From the NCBI RefSeq assembly GCF_904846705.1, contig NZ_CAJHBS010000016.1, positions 1 to 64,000 of the forward strand: a DNA stretch of 64,000 nucleotides, read 5' to 3'. This stretch comes from Psychrobacter sp. Pi2-52. GTDB lineage: Bacteria; Pseudomonadota; Gammaproteobacteria; Pseudomonadales; Moraxellaceae. Position numbers and translations under genes: made by a program. This document shows, in pieces, positions 8,442-17,523 of this stretch; position 1 is the first letter of the stretch; each line of letters starts with the position of its first letter. The notes below the pieces were generated by a model. That model saw only the letters and a program-made list of their open reading frames with translations, searched no databases and was not told where the DNA came from.

Positions 8442-10904
8442 CTATGCTTTAAAATACTTGAGGCGTAACGCATTACCTAAGACAAAAACAGATGACAGCG
8501 CCATGGCGGCTGCCGCAAAAATGGGTGAGAGCAGGATACCAAATGCGGGATACAAGACACCTGCGGCAATCGGAATCAAAGCAACATTGTAAATAAATGC
8601 CCAAGCCAGATTTTGTCTGATATTACTGATAGTTGCTTTACTCAAGGCAATTGCAGTAGGTACGCCTTGCAGACTTCCTGACATTAGCACCACTTCAGCT
8701 GCCTCAATCGCCACGTCTGTGCCTGTACCAATGGCCAATCCAACATCGGATTGAGCCAATGCAGGGGCATCATTGATACCGTCACCAACAAATGCCACTC
8801 GGCCATATTGCTCTTGCAACTGGCGTATTGCATCTACTTTGCCTTCGGGTAATACTTCTGCTACTACCTGATCGATATTCAATTGTGTGGCAATCGCTTG
8901 GGCAGTATGGCGATTATCACCTGTAATCATGGCCACTTTTAAGCCCAACTTATGTAGTGCGGCGATGGCGGCATGAGTCGTCTCTTTAATAGGATCTGCA
9001 ACGGCGATGATAGCAGCCAACTGTTGGTCAATAGATACATAGAGTGGGGTTTTACCTTCTTGCCCCAAACGTAGCGCGTCTTGTTCAAAAAGTGCAACAT
9101 CAAGCCCCAATTGTTGCATATAACGATCTGCGCCAATATGAATCACTTGGCCTGCCACGTTTGCTTGAATACCCAAACCTGTCATCGCCTCAAAGTCAGT
9201 GATAGGCAGCAGTTGAATGTTCTGTTGTTCTGCGGCTTGTACAATGGCTAAGGCGATTGGATGCTCAGACTTTGCTTCAACCGATGCCACCACACGTAAG
9301 ACCTGTTCTTTCTTAAACCCTTGTTGGACTTGGAAATCCGTTAAGGTAGGTTTGCCTTCAGTCAATGTGCCTGTTTTATCAACGGCAACTACGCTCACAT
9401 CCTGAAGCATTTGTAGCGCTTCACCTTTACGGAATAGCACACCCAATTCTGCACCACGACCCGTACCGACCATAATAGAAGTGGGAGTGGCCAATCCCAT
9501 TGCACAAGGGCAGGCCACAATGAGCACGGCAACCGCATTGATTAAGCCAAAGGTTAAGGCAGGGTCAGGACCAAAAATCAACCAGACAATAAAGGTCAAT
9601 GCTGATAAAAACATCACTGCTGGTACAAACCACATGGTGACTTTATCCACCAATGCTTGAATCGGTAATTTAGAGCCTTGGGCTTGTTCTACCATACGAA
9701 TGATTTGTGCCAAAACAGAATCTTCACCGATGGCCGTTGCTCGAATATTCACGGTGCCATTTTGATTGATAGTACCGCCGACCACTTGATCGCCTGCTTG
9801 TTTTTTCACAGGGACAGGTTCACCAGTAATCATAGATTCATCAATATAACTGTGACCGTCAACGACTTCGCCATCGATAGGCACACGCTCGCCTGGACGA
9901 ATCTCAACTATCATTTGTGCGGTGACGTTTTCTACAGGGACTTCAATGACTTTGCCATCTTGGTGTACACGAGCGGTCTTTGCCTGCATGCCCACTAAAT
10001 GCTGAATGGCCTCAGAAGTACGACCTTTAGCCTTTGCTTCAAAATAACGTCCTAATAAAATCAAGCTCACAATCATGGCAGCGGCTTCGTAGTAGACGTG
10101 CACCGTGCCTTCAGGTAACGCTTGCGGGATAAAGGTCGCTATGAGGGAAAAGCCATACGCTGCGATAGTACCAATCGCCACTAGCGAATTCATATCTGGC
10201 GCAAAACGCAATAAGGCTGGCACGCCTTTTTGATAAAAGCGTTGGCCTGGAAAGAGTAGTACCAACGTGGTCAAGACAAACTGTATCAGCCAACTTTGCT
10301 GAGTGCCGAGGTTATTCACTACCCACATATGAAAGGCGGGAATCATATGCGAACCCATTGCTAAAATGAATACGGGCATTGACAACAGCGCAGAAAATCC
10401 CAAATCTCGTTTAAGCTGATTTTGCTCCGTGGCTTTCTTATCTTGTCGATCACTTTGGTCTTGTTCTACCAGTTTGGCCTCGTAGCCCGCTTTTTTAACG
10501 GCCTCAATTAAGTCACTCGTTTTTATTTGAGCGTCGGCTTTAATCCAAGCGCGTTCAGTCGCAAGGTTTACTGTGGCTTGTTGCACGCCAGCGACTTTGG
10601 CCAAGGATTTTTCTACTCGTCCAACGCAAGAGGCACAGCTCATGCCTTCTATGGATAGCTCGATAGGCTTGGTTTCAGTCACCTTATAGCCTGCACGCTC
10701 TACCGCTTTGTTTAACTGGGCAACATCTAAAGGCTGCGATGAATAAACAGTCGCCTGTTCAGTGGCAAGGTTTACCTCAGCTTTTTCAACGTGCTCAATA
10801 TTTTTTAACTGCTTTTCGATACGCCCAACACAAGACGCGCAACTCATGCCTTCAATGCTCAGCACTTCATGATAAGTAGGGGCTTTAGTGTTTTTTGTTT
10901 TCAT
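8442..10904 (-). CDS. copA: Cu(I)-exporting P1B-type ATPase CopA
   Basis: An 820-residue inner-membrane pump that drives Cu(I) from cytoplasm to periplasm. Two N-terminal heavy-metal-associated domains each carry GMSCASC (Cys22/25 and Cys90/93). Membrane helices follow, then the actuator TGEP near 360-363, the transmembrane copper site CPC at 465-467, the phosphorylation motif DKTGT at 509-513 and the hinge GDGINDAP in the C-terminal third. Length and order are those of the CopA family. The cueR gene is downstream and a CueR-type promoter with a 19-bp spacer is upstream. It supplies the cytoplasmic arm of copper resistance, complementing the periplasmic island at 17.5-25 kb. Confidence 0.97.
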   Translation of the reverse strand: MKTKNTKAPTYHEVLSIEGMSCASCVGRIEKQLKNIEHVEKAEVNLATEQATVYSSQPLDVAQLNKAVERAGYKVTETKPIELSIEGMSCASCVGRVEKSLAKVAGVQQATVNLATERAWIKADAQIKTSDLIEAVKKAGYEAKLVEQDQSDRQDKKATEQNQLKRDLGFSALLSMPVFILAMGSHMIPAFHMWVVNNLGTQQSWLIQFVLTTLVLLFPGQRFYQKGVPALLRFAPDMNSLVAIGTIAAYGFSLIATFIPQALPEGTVHVYYEAAAMIVSLILLGRYFEAKAKGRTSEAIQHLVGMQAKTARVHQDGKVIEVPVENVTAQMIVEIRPGERVPIDGEVVDGHSYIDESMITGEPVPVKKQAGDQVVGGTINQNGTVNIRATAIGEDSVLAQIIRMVEQAQGSKLPIQALVDKVTMWFVPAVMFLSALTFIVWLIFGPDPALTFGLINAVAVLIVACPCAMGLATPTSIMVGTGRGAELGVLFRKGEALQMLQDVSVVAVDKTGTLTEGKPTLTDFQVQQGFKKEQVLRVVASVEAKSEHPIALAIVQAAEQQNIQLLPITDFEAMTGLGIQANVAGQVIHIGADRYMQQLGLDVALFEQDALRLGQEGKTPLYVSIDQQLAAIIAVADPIKETTHAAIAALHKLGLKVAMITGDNRHTAQAIATQLNIDQVVAEVLPEGKVDAIRQLQEQYGRVAFVGDGINDAPALAQSDVGLAIGTGTDVAIEAAEVVLMSGSLQGVPTAIALSKATISNIRQNLAWAFIYNVALIPIAAGVLYPAFGILLSPIFAAAAMALSSVFVLGNALRLKYFKA

Positions 10905-10961
10905 AACAACCTCTGTCGTTTTTGATTCTGTTTTTAATCGTATTTTTAATTCTATAGTGAC

Positions 10962-10992
10962 AGCATATAGGTTGACATCATGGTAAGGTCAA
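10962..10992 (-). promoter_or_regulatory. CueR-type copA promoter with 19-bp spacer
   Basis: On the minus strand, a -35 box TTGACC (10987-10992) and a -10 box TATGCT (10962-10967) are separated by exactly 19 bp, the overlong spacer typical of MerR-family promoters. The spacer holds the imperfect dyad TTGAC...GTCAA (arms 10 bp apart). It lies about 58 bp upstream of copA. Direct CueR binding is inference. Confidence 0.75.
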
Positions 10993-11327
10993 GCGTATTT
11001 CTTTGAATACTTTTAAACTCATTTATAGTAGCGCCTTATATTTATCGTTAAGTTCAAAATAGCTCGATTATGGTTTATTGTTGAAGGTGTGGCTGTATTA
11101 ATTCTAAAATAGGGCAGGATAAATGGCTGATAATAAGATAAACTGCCCAGCGAGCGCTGATAGGGTTCGATAACTCTCGATCAATTCACTGTATTTGGCT
11201 GCTAGCGAATAAAGTACCAATAATAAACACGGCTAGCAATGACAGAGTACGCCGTCAACAGCAGGTGATATCAGCACCGTTAACACAAAATATTTATACA
11301 AGACCATTGATATTAAGGCACATCACT

Positions 11328-12041
11328 ATGGAAGAAGTACCAAATACGATAGAACAAAGACCCGTATTCATGCCCAAAGTCAACAGTGACAATTTGGTAA
11401 AAACGGATATGGTTATGTTTGAGCGACATGTGGGATTTGCGACCAGACAAAAGAAAAAATCCATCAATGACTTACAACAAGTCATTCGCAAAAAGTATGG
11501 ATTTAAGCAAGTGTTAGAGCTGTCTAGCAAATCTGGTAATAAGCTAAGTTTTCCGCTAAGCCCTTTCAGCTTACAGATTACGGATGAGCATGATGGCAAT
11601 CCATATAGTGTCGAAAATGCTTTTCAAGCCAGTATGGTTTTTGAAGATGGTGGTCCTTATCTTGATTTGCTGACAGTAGCGCCAAGACAAGCCCGCAAAG
11701 ATGAGCGATTGATGACCTCAGGCGAGCTCATTGGTTATAATTATTTTGGTATGGAGTGGGGCGTAGAACCGTTAACGACATTTTATGATTGGCTGTACGT
11801 GAATGCGCTCAAGCAAAACCCTCAGCTGCATGAGGAAGTGATTCAATATCAGGGATTTACTGATATTACTTTTAATCCTAAAAAATCCATCCATAGTGCA
11901 GCGTATGCGTTGGCGCTGTTTGTGGCACTGCATAAACGAGAGTTGCTCGATAATGTTGAAGACCCAATGGCATTCTATGACTTATGCAATAATTTTAAAA
12001 TCAGCAATACTGAGCACCTACTAGAAGAAGGTTGGATCTGA
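11328..12041 (+). CDS. NADAR-like protein, DarT1-associated antitoxin type (orphan)
   Basis: A 237-residue soluble protein starting MEEVPNTIEQRPVF; AAGG lies about 10 bases upstream of this ATG, and the frame also has an ATG 21 codons earlier. Visible landmarks are RKKYGFKQVLELSSKSG, VENAFQASMVFEDGG, RQARKDERL and FNPKKSIHSAAYALA. From memory these match the family named DarT1-associated NADAR antitoxin, thought to remove ADP-ribose from guanine in DNA. No DarT1 toxin lies beside it: neighbours are the copper ATPase and a LysR gene. A strong terminator follows at 12079. The family assignment is from pattern memory and moderately sure; enzymatic activity is inference. Confidence 0.55.
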   Translation: MEEVPNTIEQRPVFMPKVNSDNLVKTDMVMFERHVGFATRQKKKSINDLQQVIRKKYGFKQVLELSSKSGNKLSFPLSPFSLQITDEHDGNPYSVENAFQASMVFEDGGPYLDLLTVAPRQARKDERLMTSGELIGYNYFGMEWGVEPLTTFYDWLYVNALKQNPQLHEEVIQYQGFTDITFNPKKSIHSAAYALALFVALHKRELLDNVEDPMAFYDLCNNFKISNTEHLLEEGWI

Positions 12042-12078
12042 TCGTCAAATCAGCTTGCTTAAATTTGCTTGAGCCGAA

Positions 12079-12111
12079 AGTCACGATACATTATGTATCG
12101 TGGCTTTTTTA
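12079..12111 (+). terminator. Rho-independent terminator
   Basis: A nearly perfect palindrome, AGTCACGATACAT / ATGTATCGTGGCT, followed by TTTTTT, 37 bp after the NADAR-like gene. It also separates that gene from the leftward LysR gene ending at 12129. Confidence 0.88.
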
Positions 12112-12128
12112 TGTCTCTATGTTTAAAG

Positions 12129-13037
12129 CTATATATTCTCATCCCAATACGGCGGCGTGCCATAGTAGTTGGTCATAAAATCGATGAAGCATCTGACTTT
12201 GTGAGGTAGTAGTTTTCTATGGGCATAGACGGCATACAATCCCAAAGGGTCAGGTTCATATTCGGGCAGTACTATGTCCAACTTGCCAGTACTTAATGCT
12301 TCGCTAGCAATGAAAGTCGGCTGTAATATCAATCCTCCGCCTGCAATAGCTGCTTCAACGAGTACGTCGCCATTATTACTATGGAAAACGCTACGTTCTT
12401 TGAATTGTTTGGTTTTCAGGTATTTGTAGATCTGACCCTTAGTTTCGACATTCATATAGCTATAATGCAAATAGCGATGCGATTCTAAATCCTCAAGTTG
12501 CTTAGGTGTGCCATGAGCTTTGAGGTACTCGGGCGAGGCGCATAATACCACGCGAATCGGAGCAATCTGCTTGGCGATAAGCGATGAGCTTTGGAGCTGT
12601 CCGATACGCAGGGCAATATCAAAGCCTTCTTCAACGATATCTACTTTTCGATCACTCAACTGCAGATCAACGGTAACTGACGGATAGCGCTCCTGAAAAT
12701 CAGTGATGAGTTTTGCCATATGCTTTAAGGCAAAGGAGACGGGCGCACTGATGCGCAGGACGCCTTTGGGATGCTGCTGTAAGCCGCCTAACTGCGATGC
12801 CATCTCATCAATACTCAATAAAATCTGCTGCGCGTGCGTAAAGTATTGACTGCCAGCTTCTGTCAGGCTGACTTTGCGTGTAGTACGGTTGAGCAGGCGA
12901 GTATGTAGTTCCTCCTCTAGCTTTGCTACATACTTGCTTACTAGCTGCGGCGAGAGCTGCATCGTAATAGCCGCTTTACTAAAGCTACCTTCTGTCACTA
13001 CCGCGACGAAAGCGCGCATGGCATCGATTCTATCCAT
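12129..13037 (-). CDS. LysR-family transcriptional regulator
   Basis: A 302-residue regulator starting MDRIDAMRAFVAVV. The open frame extends 47 codons further upstream, but this ATG has AAGGAC 7 bases before it and matches the family N-terminus. The helix-turn-helix is SFSKAAITMQLSPQLVSKYVAKLE, followed by LLNRTTRKVSLTEAG. The effector domain is of the CrgA/YafC-like subgroup. It is divergent from the DoxX-dioxygenase pair at 13199-14561, its probable target. Confidence 0.92.
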   Translation of the reverse strand: MDRIDAMRAFVAVVTEGSFSKAAITMQLSPQLVSKYVAKLEEELHTRLLNRTTRKVSLTEAGSQYFTHAQQILLSIDEMASQLGGLQQHPKGVLRISAPVSFALKHMAKLITDFQERYPSVTVDLQLSDRKVDIVEEGFDIALRIGQLQSSSLIAKQIAPIRVVLCASPEYLKAHGTPKQLEDLESHRYLHYSYMNVETKGQIYKYLKTKQFKERSVFHSNNGDVLVEAAIAGGGLILQPTFIASEALSTGKLDIVLPEYEPDPLGLYAVYAHRKLLPHKVRCFIDFMTNYYGTPPYWDENI

Positions 13038-13198
13038 ATCTGTCCTTATAACTCTCTCGATATCAAACCCACTATAAACAGTATGTTGATAATTATTCAA
13101 TATAACTGAGCTTACTCTTTTATAGCGTTGATAGTAAAGTGTGCCTATATCATTTTCGACACTATTTATTCTAATCATACGTTATGGAGTAAGCATCA

Positions 13199-13645
13199 AT
13201 GAAATCATCACTATTAAATACTATTTTGACATCAAAAGCTGGAGTGGCGGCTTTAGTGCTTCGGGTACCCGTTGGCTTAATTTTAGCAGCACATGGCGCC
13301 CAGAAGCTATTTGGTTGGTTCGGTGGTAATGGGCTAGCAGGTACGGCTCAATGGTTAAGCAGTATGGGTATGGAGCCTGGCTACTTAATGGCAATACTAG
13401 CAGGCGGTGCTGAATTCTTCGGTGGTCTAGCTCTGGTATTAGGTCTGCTAACCAGACCGGCCGCTTTAGCCGCAGCTTTTACCATGTTGGTGGCTATTTT
13501 TTCTGTCCATATCAGTAATGGGCTGTTCGCTGATAATGGTGGTTATGAATACGCGCTAACATTGATGGTGGCTTCGCTTGCTCTAGCCATCCAAGGTGGC
13601 GGTTCCTTCAGTATGGATAAGGTATTGTCAGAAAAATTAGGATAG
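13199..13645 (+). CDS. DoxX-family membrane protein
   Basis: A 148-residue inner-membrane protein with about four hydrophobic segments. The DoxX signature is visible: RVPVGLILAAHGAQKLFGWFGG, then a second segment with AGGAEFFGGLALVLGLLTR. DoxX proteins accompany oxidoreductases and redox-stress genes, and their exact role is poorly defined. A hairpin follows at 13659, and the next gene on the same strand, an extradiol dioxygenase, begins 88 bp downstream. The LysR gene at 12129 is divergent and probably controls both. DoxX beside a YgiD-type dioxygenase under LysR control is a recurring arrangement in proteobacteria. Confidence 0.88.
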   Translation: MKSSLLNTILTSKAGVAALVLRVPVGLILAAHGAQKLFGWFGGNGLAGTAQWLSSMGMEPGYLMAILAGGAEFFGGLALVLGLLTRPAALAAAFTMLVAIFSVHISNGLFADNGGYEYALTLMVASLALAIQGGGSFSMDKVLSEKLG

Positions 13646-13658
13646 GTTTTATAGTTGT

Positions 13659-13695
13659 AAATAGCTTTATTCAATTTTACTGAATAAAGCTATTT
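13659..13695 (+). terminator. Intergenic hairpin, weak terminator
   Basis: A 15-bp perfect inverted repeat (AAATAGCTTTATTCA / TGAATAAAGCTATTT) between the DoxX and dioxygenase genes. The following T-tract is poor, so it may attenuate or stabilise mRNA rather than stop transcription. Confidence 0.6.
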
Positions 13696-13733
13696 AATAA
13701 GAGCCATTTAAGAAAAGCAACAAGGGGAAAGCC

Positions 13734-14561
13734 ATGACAACACTTTTATCTAATGAGCCAGTCAGCCAGCCTGTACTGTTTATACCGCATGGTGCAGGGC
13801 CTTGTTTTTTTATGGATTGGCAACCAGCGGATACGTGGTATGAGATGGCAACGTTTTTAGAGGGCATTTCTGCTCGTTTACCTGAGCGACCAAAGGCTAT
13901 CTTAATCATTAGTGCGCATTGGCAGACGGCTGAATTTAGTATCACCGCTAGTAAGCAACCTGATCTCATTTATGATTATTATGGCTTTCCTGAACATACT
14001 TATAGTTTGACTTATCCAGCCTCAGGCGCACCAGCATTGGCGGAGAAAGTCAGTAGTCTACTGACAGAGGCAGGGGTAAGCAATAAACAAGATGCGGAGC
14101 GTGGGTTTGATCACGGGGTATTTATACCGCTCAAGCTAATGTTCCCTGAGGCGGATATTCCAGTGGTCCAACTATCCTTGCGTCATAATTTAGACCCGAA
14201 GGCGCATTTAGCTGTTGGTCAAGCACTGGCGTCACTGCGTACAGAGGGTGTGCTAATCGTCGGTAGCGGCATGAGCTTTCATAATATGCGCGGTTATGGT
14301 GATACCAGCTTTACTGAACCATCAGAGCGTTTTGATGAATGGCTAACGAATACTGTGGAATCAGCAGATTCGGATAAACGACTCACGGCATTGGCCAATT
14401 GGAAAAATGCTCCTCACGCGCTTGACTCACATCCACTAGGGGCAGAGGAGCATTTGTTACCGCTTATGATAGCGGTAGGTGCAGCAGGACGTGACAAAGG
14501 GCACAAGATTTACTCCCAGCAAGTGCTAAAAACACAGTTGTCAGCTTTTCAGTTTGGGTAA
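13734..14561 (+). CDS. Class III extradiol ring-cleavage dioxygenase (DODA/YgiD type)
   Basis: A 275-residue cytosolic enzyme of the LigB superfamily, which opens catechol-type rings beside the diol using a metal ion. Visible metal and catalytic histidines are in LFIPHGAGPCFF, ILIISAHWQT, RGFDHGVFIPLKLMFPEA and a late HPLGAEEHLLPL. These match the 4,5-DOPA dioxygenase/YgiD family in order and length. ATG with AAGGGGAAAG upstream. It follows the DoxX gene and ends with a clean terminator at 14611. The natural substrate may be a phenolic compound other than DOPA. Confidence 0.9.
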   Translation: MTTLLSNEPVSQPVLFIPHGAGPCFFMDWQPADTWYEMATFLEGISARLPERPKAILIISAHWQTAEFSITASKQPDLIYDYYGFPEHTYSLTYPASGAPALAEKVSSLLTEAGVSNKQDAERGFDHGVFIPLKLMFPEADIPVVQLSLRHNLDPKAHLAVGQALASLRTEGVLIVGSGMSFHNMRGYGDTSFTEPSERFDEWLTNTVESADSDKRLTALANWKNAPHALDSHPLGAEEHLLPLMIAVGAAGRDKGHKIYSQQVLKTQLSAFQFG

Positions 14562-14610
14562 GTAGTTTGAAAAGCATAGATCATGGTGTTTCAGCTTAAT
14601 TGTCAAAAAT

Positions 14611-14647
14611 AAAACATCCTTTGAATCTCAGAATCAAAGGATGTTTT
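14611..14647 (+). terminator. Hairpin terminator
   Basis: AAAACATCCTTTGA / TCAAAGGATGTTTT inverted repeat starting 49 bp after the dioxygenase stop. Symmetric A and T arms allow use in both directions. Confidence 0.8.
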
Positions 14648-14654
14648 AGGTTAA

Positions 14655-14760
14655 TGTAGTCAATCCTCTATAAAAGAGTGACAGCGTTAACCTCGCTTGA
14701 AGTAGTACATTACATCTGCACTCCGTTGCCTTGTCTCTTTTTTAAACTGAATCGAGTACA
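14655..14760 (+). repeat. MITE-like repeat, copy B
   Basis: About 106 bp, very similar to copy A in the same orientation (shares CTATAAAAGAGTGACAGCGT and TTGCCTTGTCTC). Both ends are mutated: TGTAGTCAATCC on the left and TGAATCGAGTACA on the right. It lies right after the dioxygenase terminator, in a gap of about 340 bp otherwise without genes. Confidence 0.8.
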
Positions 14761-14897
14761 GAGCAGTTATTAACAACCTATCAAAATAAGAGATAACGTC
14801 GCTTATTATTCATACTTTGCCACTACATTATTTCCGTCAAGTTCAAATTTAAAGACTTTCGATGTCGTTTCAAAGTTGGCTATAGCTAAGTCAATTA

Positions 14898-15773
14898 TTA
14901 TAGATTTCGTAATTGCTCGATTAACCAACGATGTATGCCACTGTCAGCAGTACGTGGATGCCATGCTGCGATGACCTTAAAAGTAGGCGGCAATGCTTCA
15001 ACCTCAAGTTCTTTGACCTTACTGCTTGGCAATAATCGCGAAGGATAAAACGCAATCATGTCAGTCGTGTGCAAAATATCTGGTACAGCCGAAAAGCTAG
15101 GAACCGACATCACAATATTTCGTTTTAGACCTTTTTCTGCAAACCATTGATCATGAGAGCCGCGTAAATTAGCACGCGAGGGTGACACTACTAGCTGCGC
15201 GTGTGCAGCCACTTGCGCCAGCGTTAATGGCTCTGTGGCAAAGGTGTTTTCACAACCTGTCACGCATAAATGCTGCTCTTCAAATAAAGTCACATACGAT
15301 AAGTTATCAGGGATAAACTCTGGAAAGGTAATCAACAAATCAAGCTCGCCTGCTGCTATCAGCTGATTGATATTGTCCGAGGCAAAATCACGGACGATCA
15401 GCTTCAGATCAGGTGCGTCGCGTCGCGTAATATTAAACAATTGCGGTAATAATGCCTGCGTCGCATAGTCAGTCGCACTAATCGTAAATATGCCTTTATA
15501 TGTGTGCGGCATAAAAATCTCTGGCTCTAACAAATCCTCCAACTGTTTTAATATCTGGTCAATAGGTTGCTGCATCGATAGCGCCTTTGGCGTTGCCACC
15601 ATGCTATTGCCTTGACGAATAAACAGGCGATCATCAAACACCTCGCGTAACTTACGCAGCTGCTCACTGATGGCTTGTTGGGTCAGCCCCATCTTGCGTG
15701 CGACTTGTGACAAGTTTTTCAGATCAAGTAACGCTTGTAATACTCTAAGCTGCTTAATATCGAGCCGATTCAT
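14898..15773 (-). CDS. LysR-family transcriptional regulator
   Basis: A regulator of about 291 residues starting MNRLDIKQLRVLQALL. The frame is open about 14 codons further up, with several in-frame ATG codons and a TTG, and none has a strong ribosome-binding site, so the exact start is uncertain. Helix-turn-helix: NLSQVARKMGLTQQAISEQL. Effector domain from about residue 90. It is divergent from the old yellow enzyme gene at 15956, the probable target. Confidence 0.88.
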   Translation of the reverse strand: MNRLDIKQLRVLQALLDLKNLSQVARKMGLTQQAISEQLRKLREVFDDRLFIRQGNSMVATPKALSMQQPIDQILKQLEDLLEPEIFMPHTYKGIFTISATDYATQALLPQLFNITRRDAPDLKLIVRDFASDNINQLIAAGELDLLITFPEFIPDNLSYVTLFEEQHLCVTGCENTFATEPLTLAQVAAHAQLVVSPSRANLRGSHDQWFAEKGLKRNIVMSVPSFSAVPDILHTTDMIAFYPSRLLPSSKVKELEVEALPPTFKVIAAWHPRTADSGIHRWLIEQLRNL

Positions 15774-15955
15774 TCCATTCATCATGCATACCATTAATAG
15801 TTGTATCTTAAACAATAACTGGTTGTTTCTAATTGTACCCTCAAAACGCTATGCTGACCAACATTGCTTAAGTAGCCACTAAATGAGCTGTTAAGCATCA
15901 AAACAGGCCGAATACCTTTAATAATAAGCCATCAGCTGCTTTAAAAGAGACACTT

Positions 15956-17095
15956 ATGACACAAACTATTCCAGATACAAAGACATTATTTTCCTCTGTA
16001 GCACTTGGGCCTTATACGCTCAACAACCGTATCGTAATGCCACCGTTGACACGCTCTCGTAGCACGCAACCTGACAATATCCCTAATGACTTAATGGCCA
16101 GCTATTATGCACAGCGTGCGTCAGCAGGCTTTATGGTGACGGAAGGTACGCAGATTGAGCCAAGAGGTCAAGGTTATGCTTGGACGCCAGGTATCCATTC
16201 ATCAGCCCAAGTTGAAGGTTGGAAAAAAGTCACGCAAGCAGTACATGACAAAGGCGGTATTATTTTTGCTCAGCTTTGGCATGTAGGCCGTGTGTCGCAC
16301 ACCAGCTTGCAGCCTAATGGTGCTCAGCCGGTAGGGCCGTCTGATATTACCGCTGATAACGTCAAAGTATTTATTGAAACAGGTCCAGGTGCAGGTGCAT
16401 TGGCTGATCCAAGTGAGCCACGCGCTCTCAGTACCGATGAAGTTGGTGAGTTGGTAACGATGTATGCGGCCGCTGCGCGCAATGCATTGGAGGCGGGTTT
16501 TGATGGGGTAGAGCTGCATTGTGCCAATGGCTATTTGGTCAATCAGTTTATCTCTGAGCACACCAATCACCGTGATGATCAATATGGTGGGTCGTTGACC
16601 AATCGTTTGCGCTTCTTAAAAGAAATCGTCGCTGCTGTCAGTGATGTGGTGGGTGCTGATCGTTTAGGCGTACGCTTTGCGCCATTATTTGCGAGTACGG
16701 ATGAGACGCGCGTGTATTTAGGCTTGGTAGAGTCAGATCCCCATCATACCTATGTCGAAGCAGTCAAATTGCTTGAGCAAGCGGGTATTGCTTATTTGTC
16801 CATTGCAGAAGCTGATTGGGATAATGCGCCTGATTTACCAGACACTTTTTATCAAGCAGTCAGAGAAGAGTTTTCAGGCCGTATTATTTATGCTGGCAAG
16901 TACACGGTACAAAAAGCTGTGAACATTTTAGAAAAAGGCTACGGTGATTTATTCGCGTTTGGTCGTCCTTTTATCGCCAATCCTGATCTGCCAGAGCGTA
17001 TTGCCAATAACTGGCCATTGAATGAAGTAGATCCTACCACGATGTATGGTGGTACTGATGTGGGCTACAGTGATTATCCTTACTATCAAGAATAG
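15956..17095 (+). CDS. Old yellow enzyme-family alkene reductase (NemA-like)
   Basis: A 379-residue FMN-dependent TIM-barrel enzyme that reduces activated C=C bonds of enones, nitro-esters or maleimides with NAD(P)H. Visible motifs: LNNRIVMPPLTRSRS at the N-terminus, AQLWHVGRVSH, the active-site DGVELHCANGYLVNQF (substrate-binding His/Asn region) and SEHTNHRDDQYGGSLTNR, and GDLFAFGRPFIANPDLP near the end for phosphate binding. Length fits NemA/xenobiotic reductases. Divergent from a LysR gene, whereas E. coli nemA sits with a TetR-type repressor. A terminator follows at 17120. Confidence 0.93.
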   Translation: MTQTIPDTKTLFSSVALGPYTLNNRIVMPPLTRSRSTQPDNIPNDLMASYYAQRASAGFMVTEGTQIEPRGQGYAWTPGIHSSAQVEGWKKVTQAVHDKGGIIFAQLWHVGRVSHTSLQPNGAQPVGPSDITADNVKVFIETGPGAGALADPSEPRALSTDEVGELVTMYAAAARNALEAGFDGVELHCANGYLVNQFISEHTNHRDDQYGGSLTNRLRFLKEIVAAVSDVVGADRLGVRFAPLFASTDETRVYLGLVESDPHHTYVEAVKLLEQAGIAYLSIAEADWDNAPDLPDTFYQAVREEFSGRIIYAGKYTVQKAVNILEKGYGDLFAFGRPFIANPDLPERIANNWPLNEVDPTTMYGGTDVGYSDYPYYQE

Positions 17096-17119
17096 CAAAG
17101 TATATAAACAGTGACTGAG

Positions 17120-17150
17120 ATAAGGCCATTAATACTAATGGCCTTATTTT
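17120..17150 (+). terminator. Rho-independent terminator
   Basis: ATAAGGCCATT / AATGGCCTTAT with a 6-base loop, followed by TTT, 25 bp past the old yellow enzyme gene. Confidence 0.85.
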
Positions 17151-17193
17151 CATTTATAAATTTGTGACTTGTTGGATATTCACAGACAGTCAA

Positions 17194-17238
17194 TCTTTAA
17201 GCGACAATTATTGTTTTTGTCGCTTAAAGGTTTTTCTT
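17194..17238 (+). terminator. Second hairpin with T-tract
   Basis: CTTTAAGCGACAA / TTGTCGCTTAAAG followed by a T-rich run (TTTTTCTTTT). It lies between the first terminator and the small membrane-protein gene at 17267, whose leader it would occupy if transcription came from further left. Confidence 0.7.
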
Positions 17239-17266
17239 TTATCGTTTTATCAATAGGTAGTAGGCA

Positions 17267-17488
17267 ATGAATCAGAATTCCAAAGACAGACTTATACGCA
17301 TATTGATAGGATATGTCGGACTTTATCCAACGCTCCTAATCGTATTGACGTTATTGAAGCCTGTGACCCAAGGATTAAGCCTGCCAGTGGTGGTATTAAT
17401 TGAAACCATCATACTCGTTCCATTGACACAGCTAGTTTCCTTCCCACTAGCAGGCTGGATCATTGAGCGTCTGAGCAGAAAAAAGTAA
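17267..17488 (+). CDS. Small two-helix membrane protein, function unknown
   Basis: A 73-residue protein with two hydrophobic segments (roughly residues 11-33 and 37-60) and a basic C-terminus (RLSRKK). It resembles the small DUF2798-like inner-membrane proteins, but I cannot assign it firmly. ATG start. It is isolated on the plus strand between terminators and the tail of the leftward copper operon, about 35 bp from the end of the DUF305 gene. No function is proposed. Confidence 0.55.
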   Translation: MNQNSKDRLIRILIGYVGLYPTLLIVLTLLKPVTQGLSLPVVVLIETIILVPLTQLVSFPLAGWIIERLSRKK

Positions 17489-17523
17489 TCGCTTTTCGCA
17501 GCGTTCACTGGTACACCATTCTC

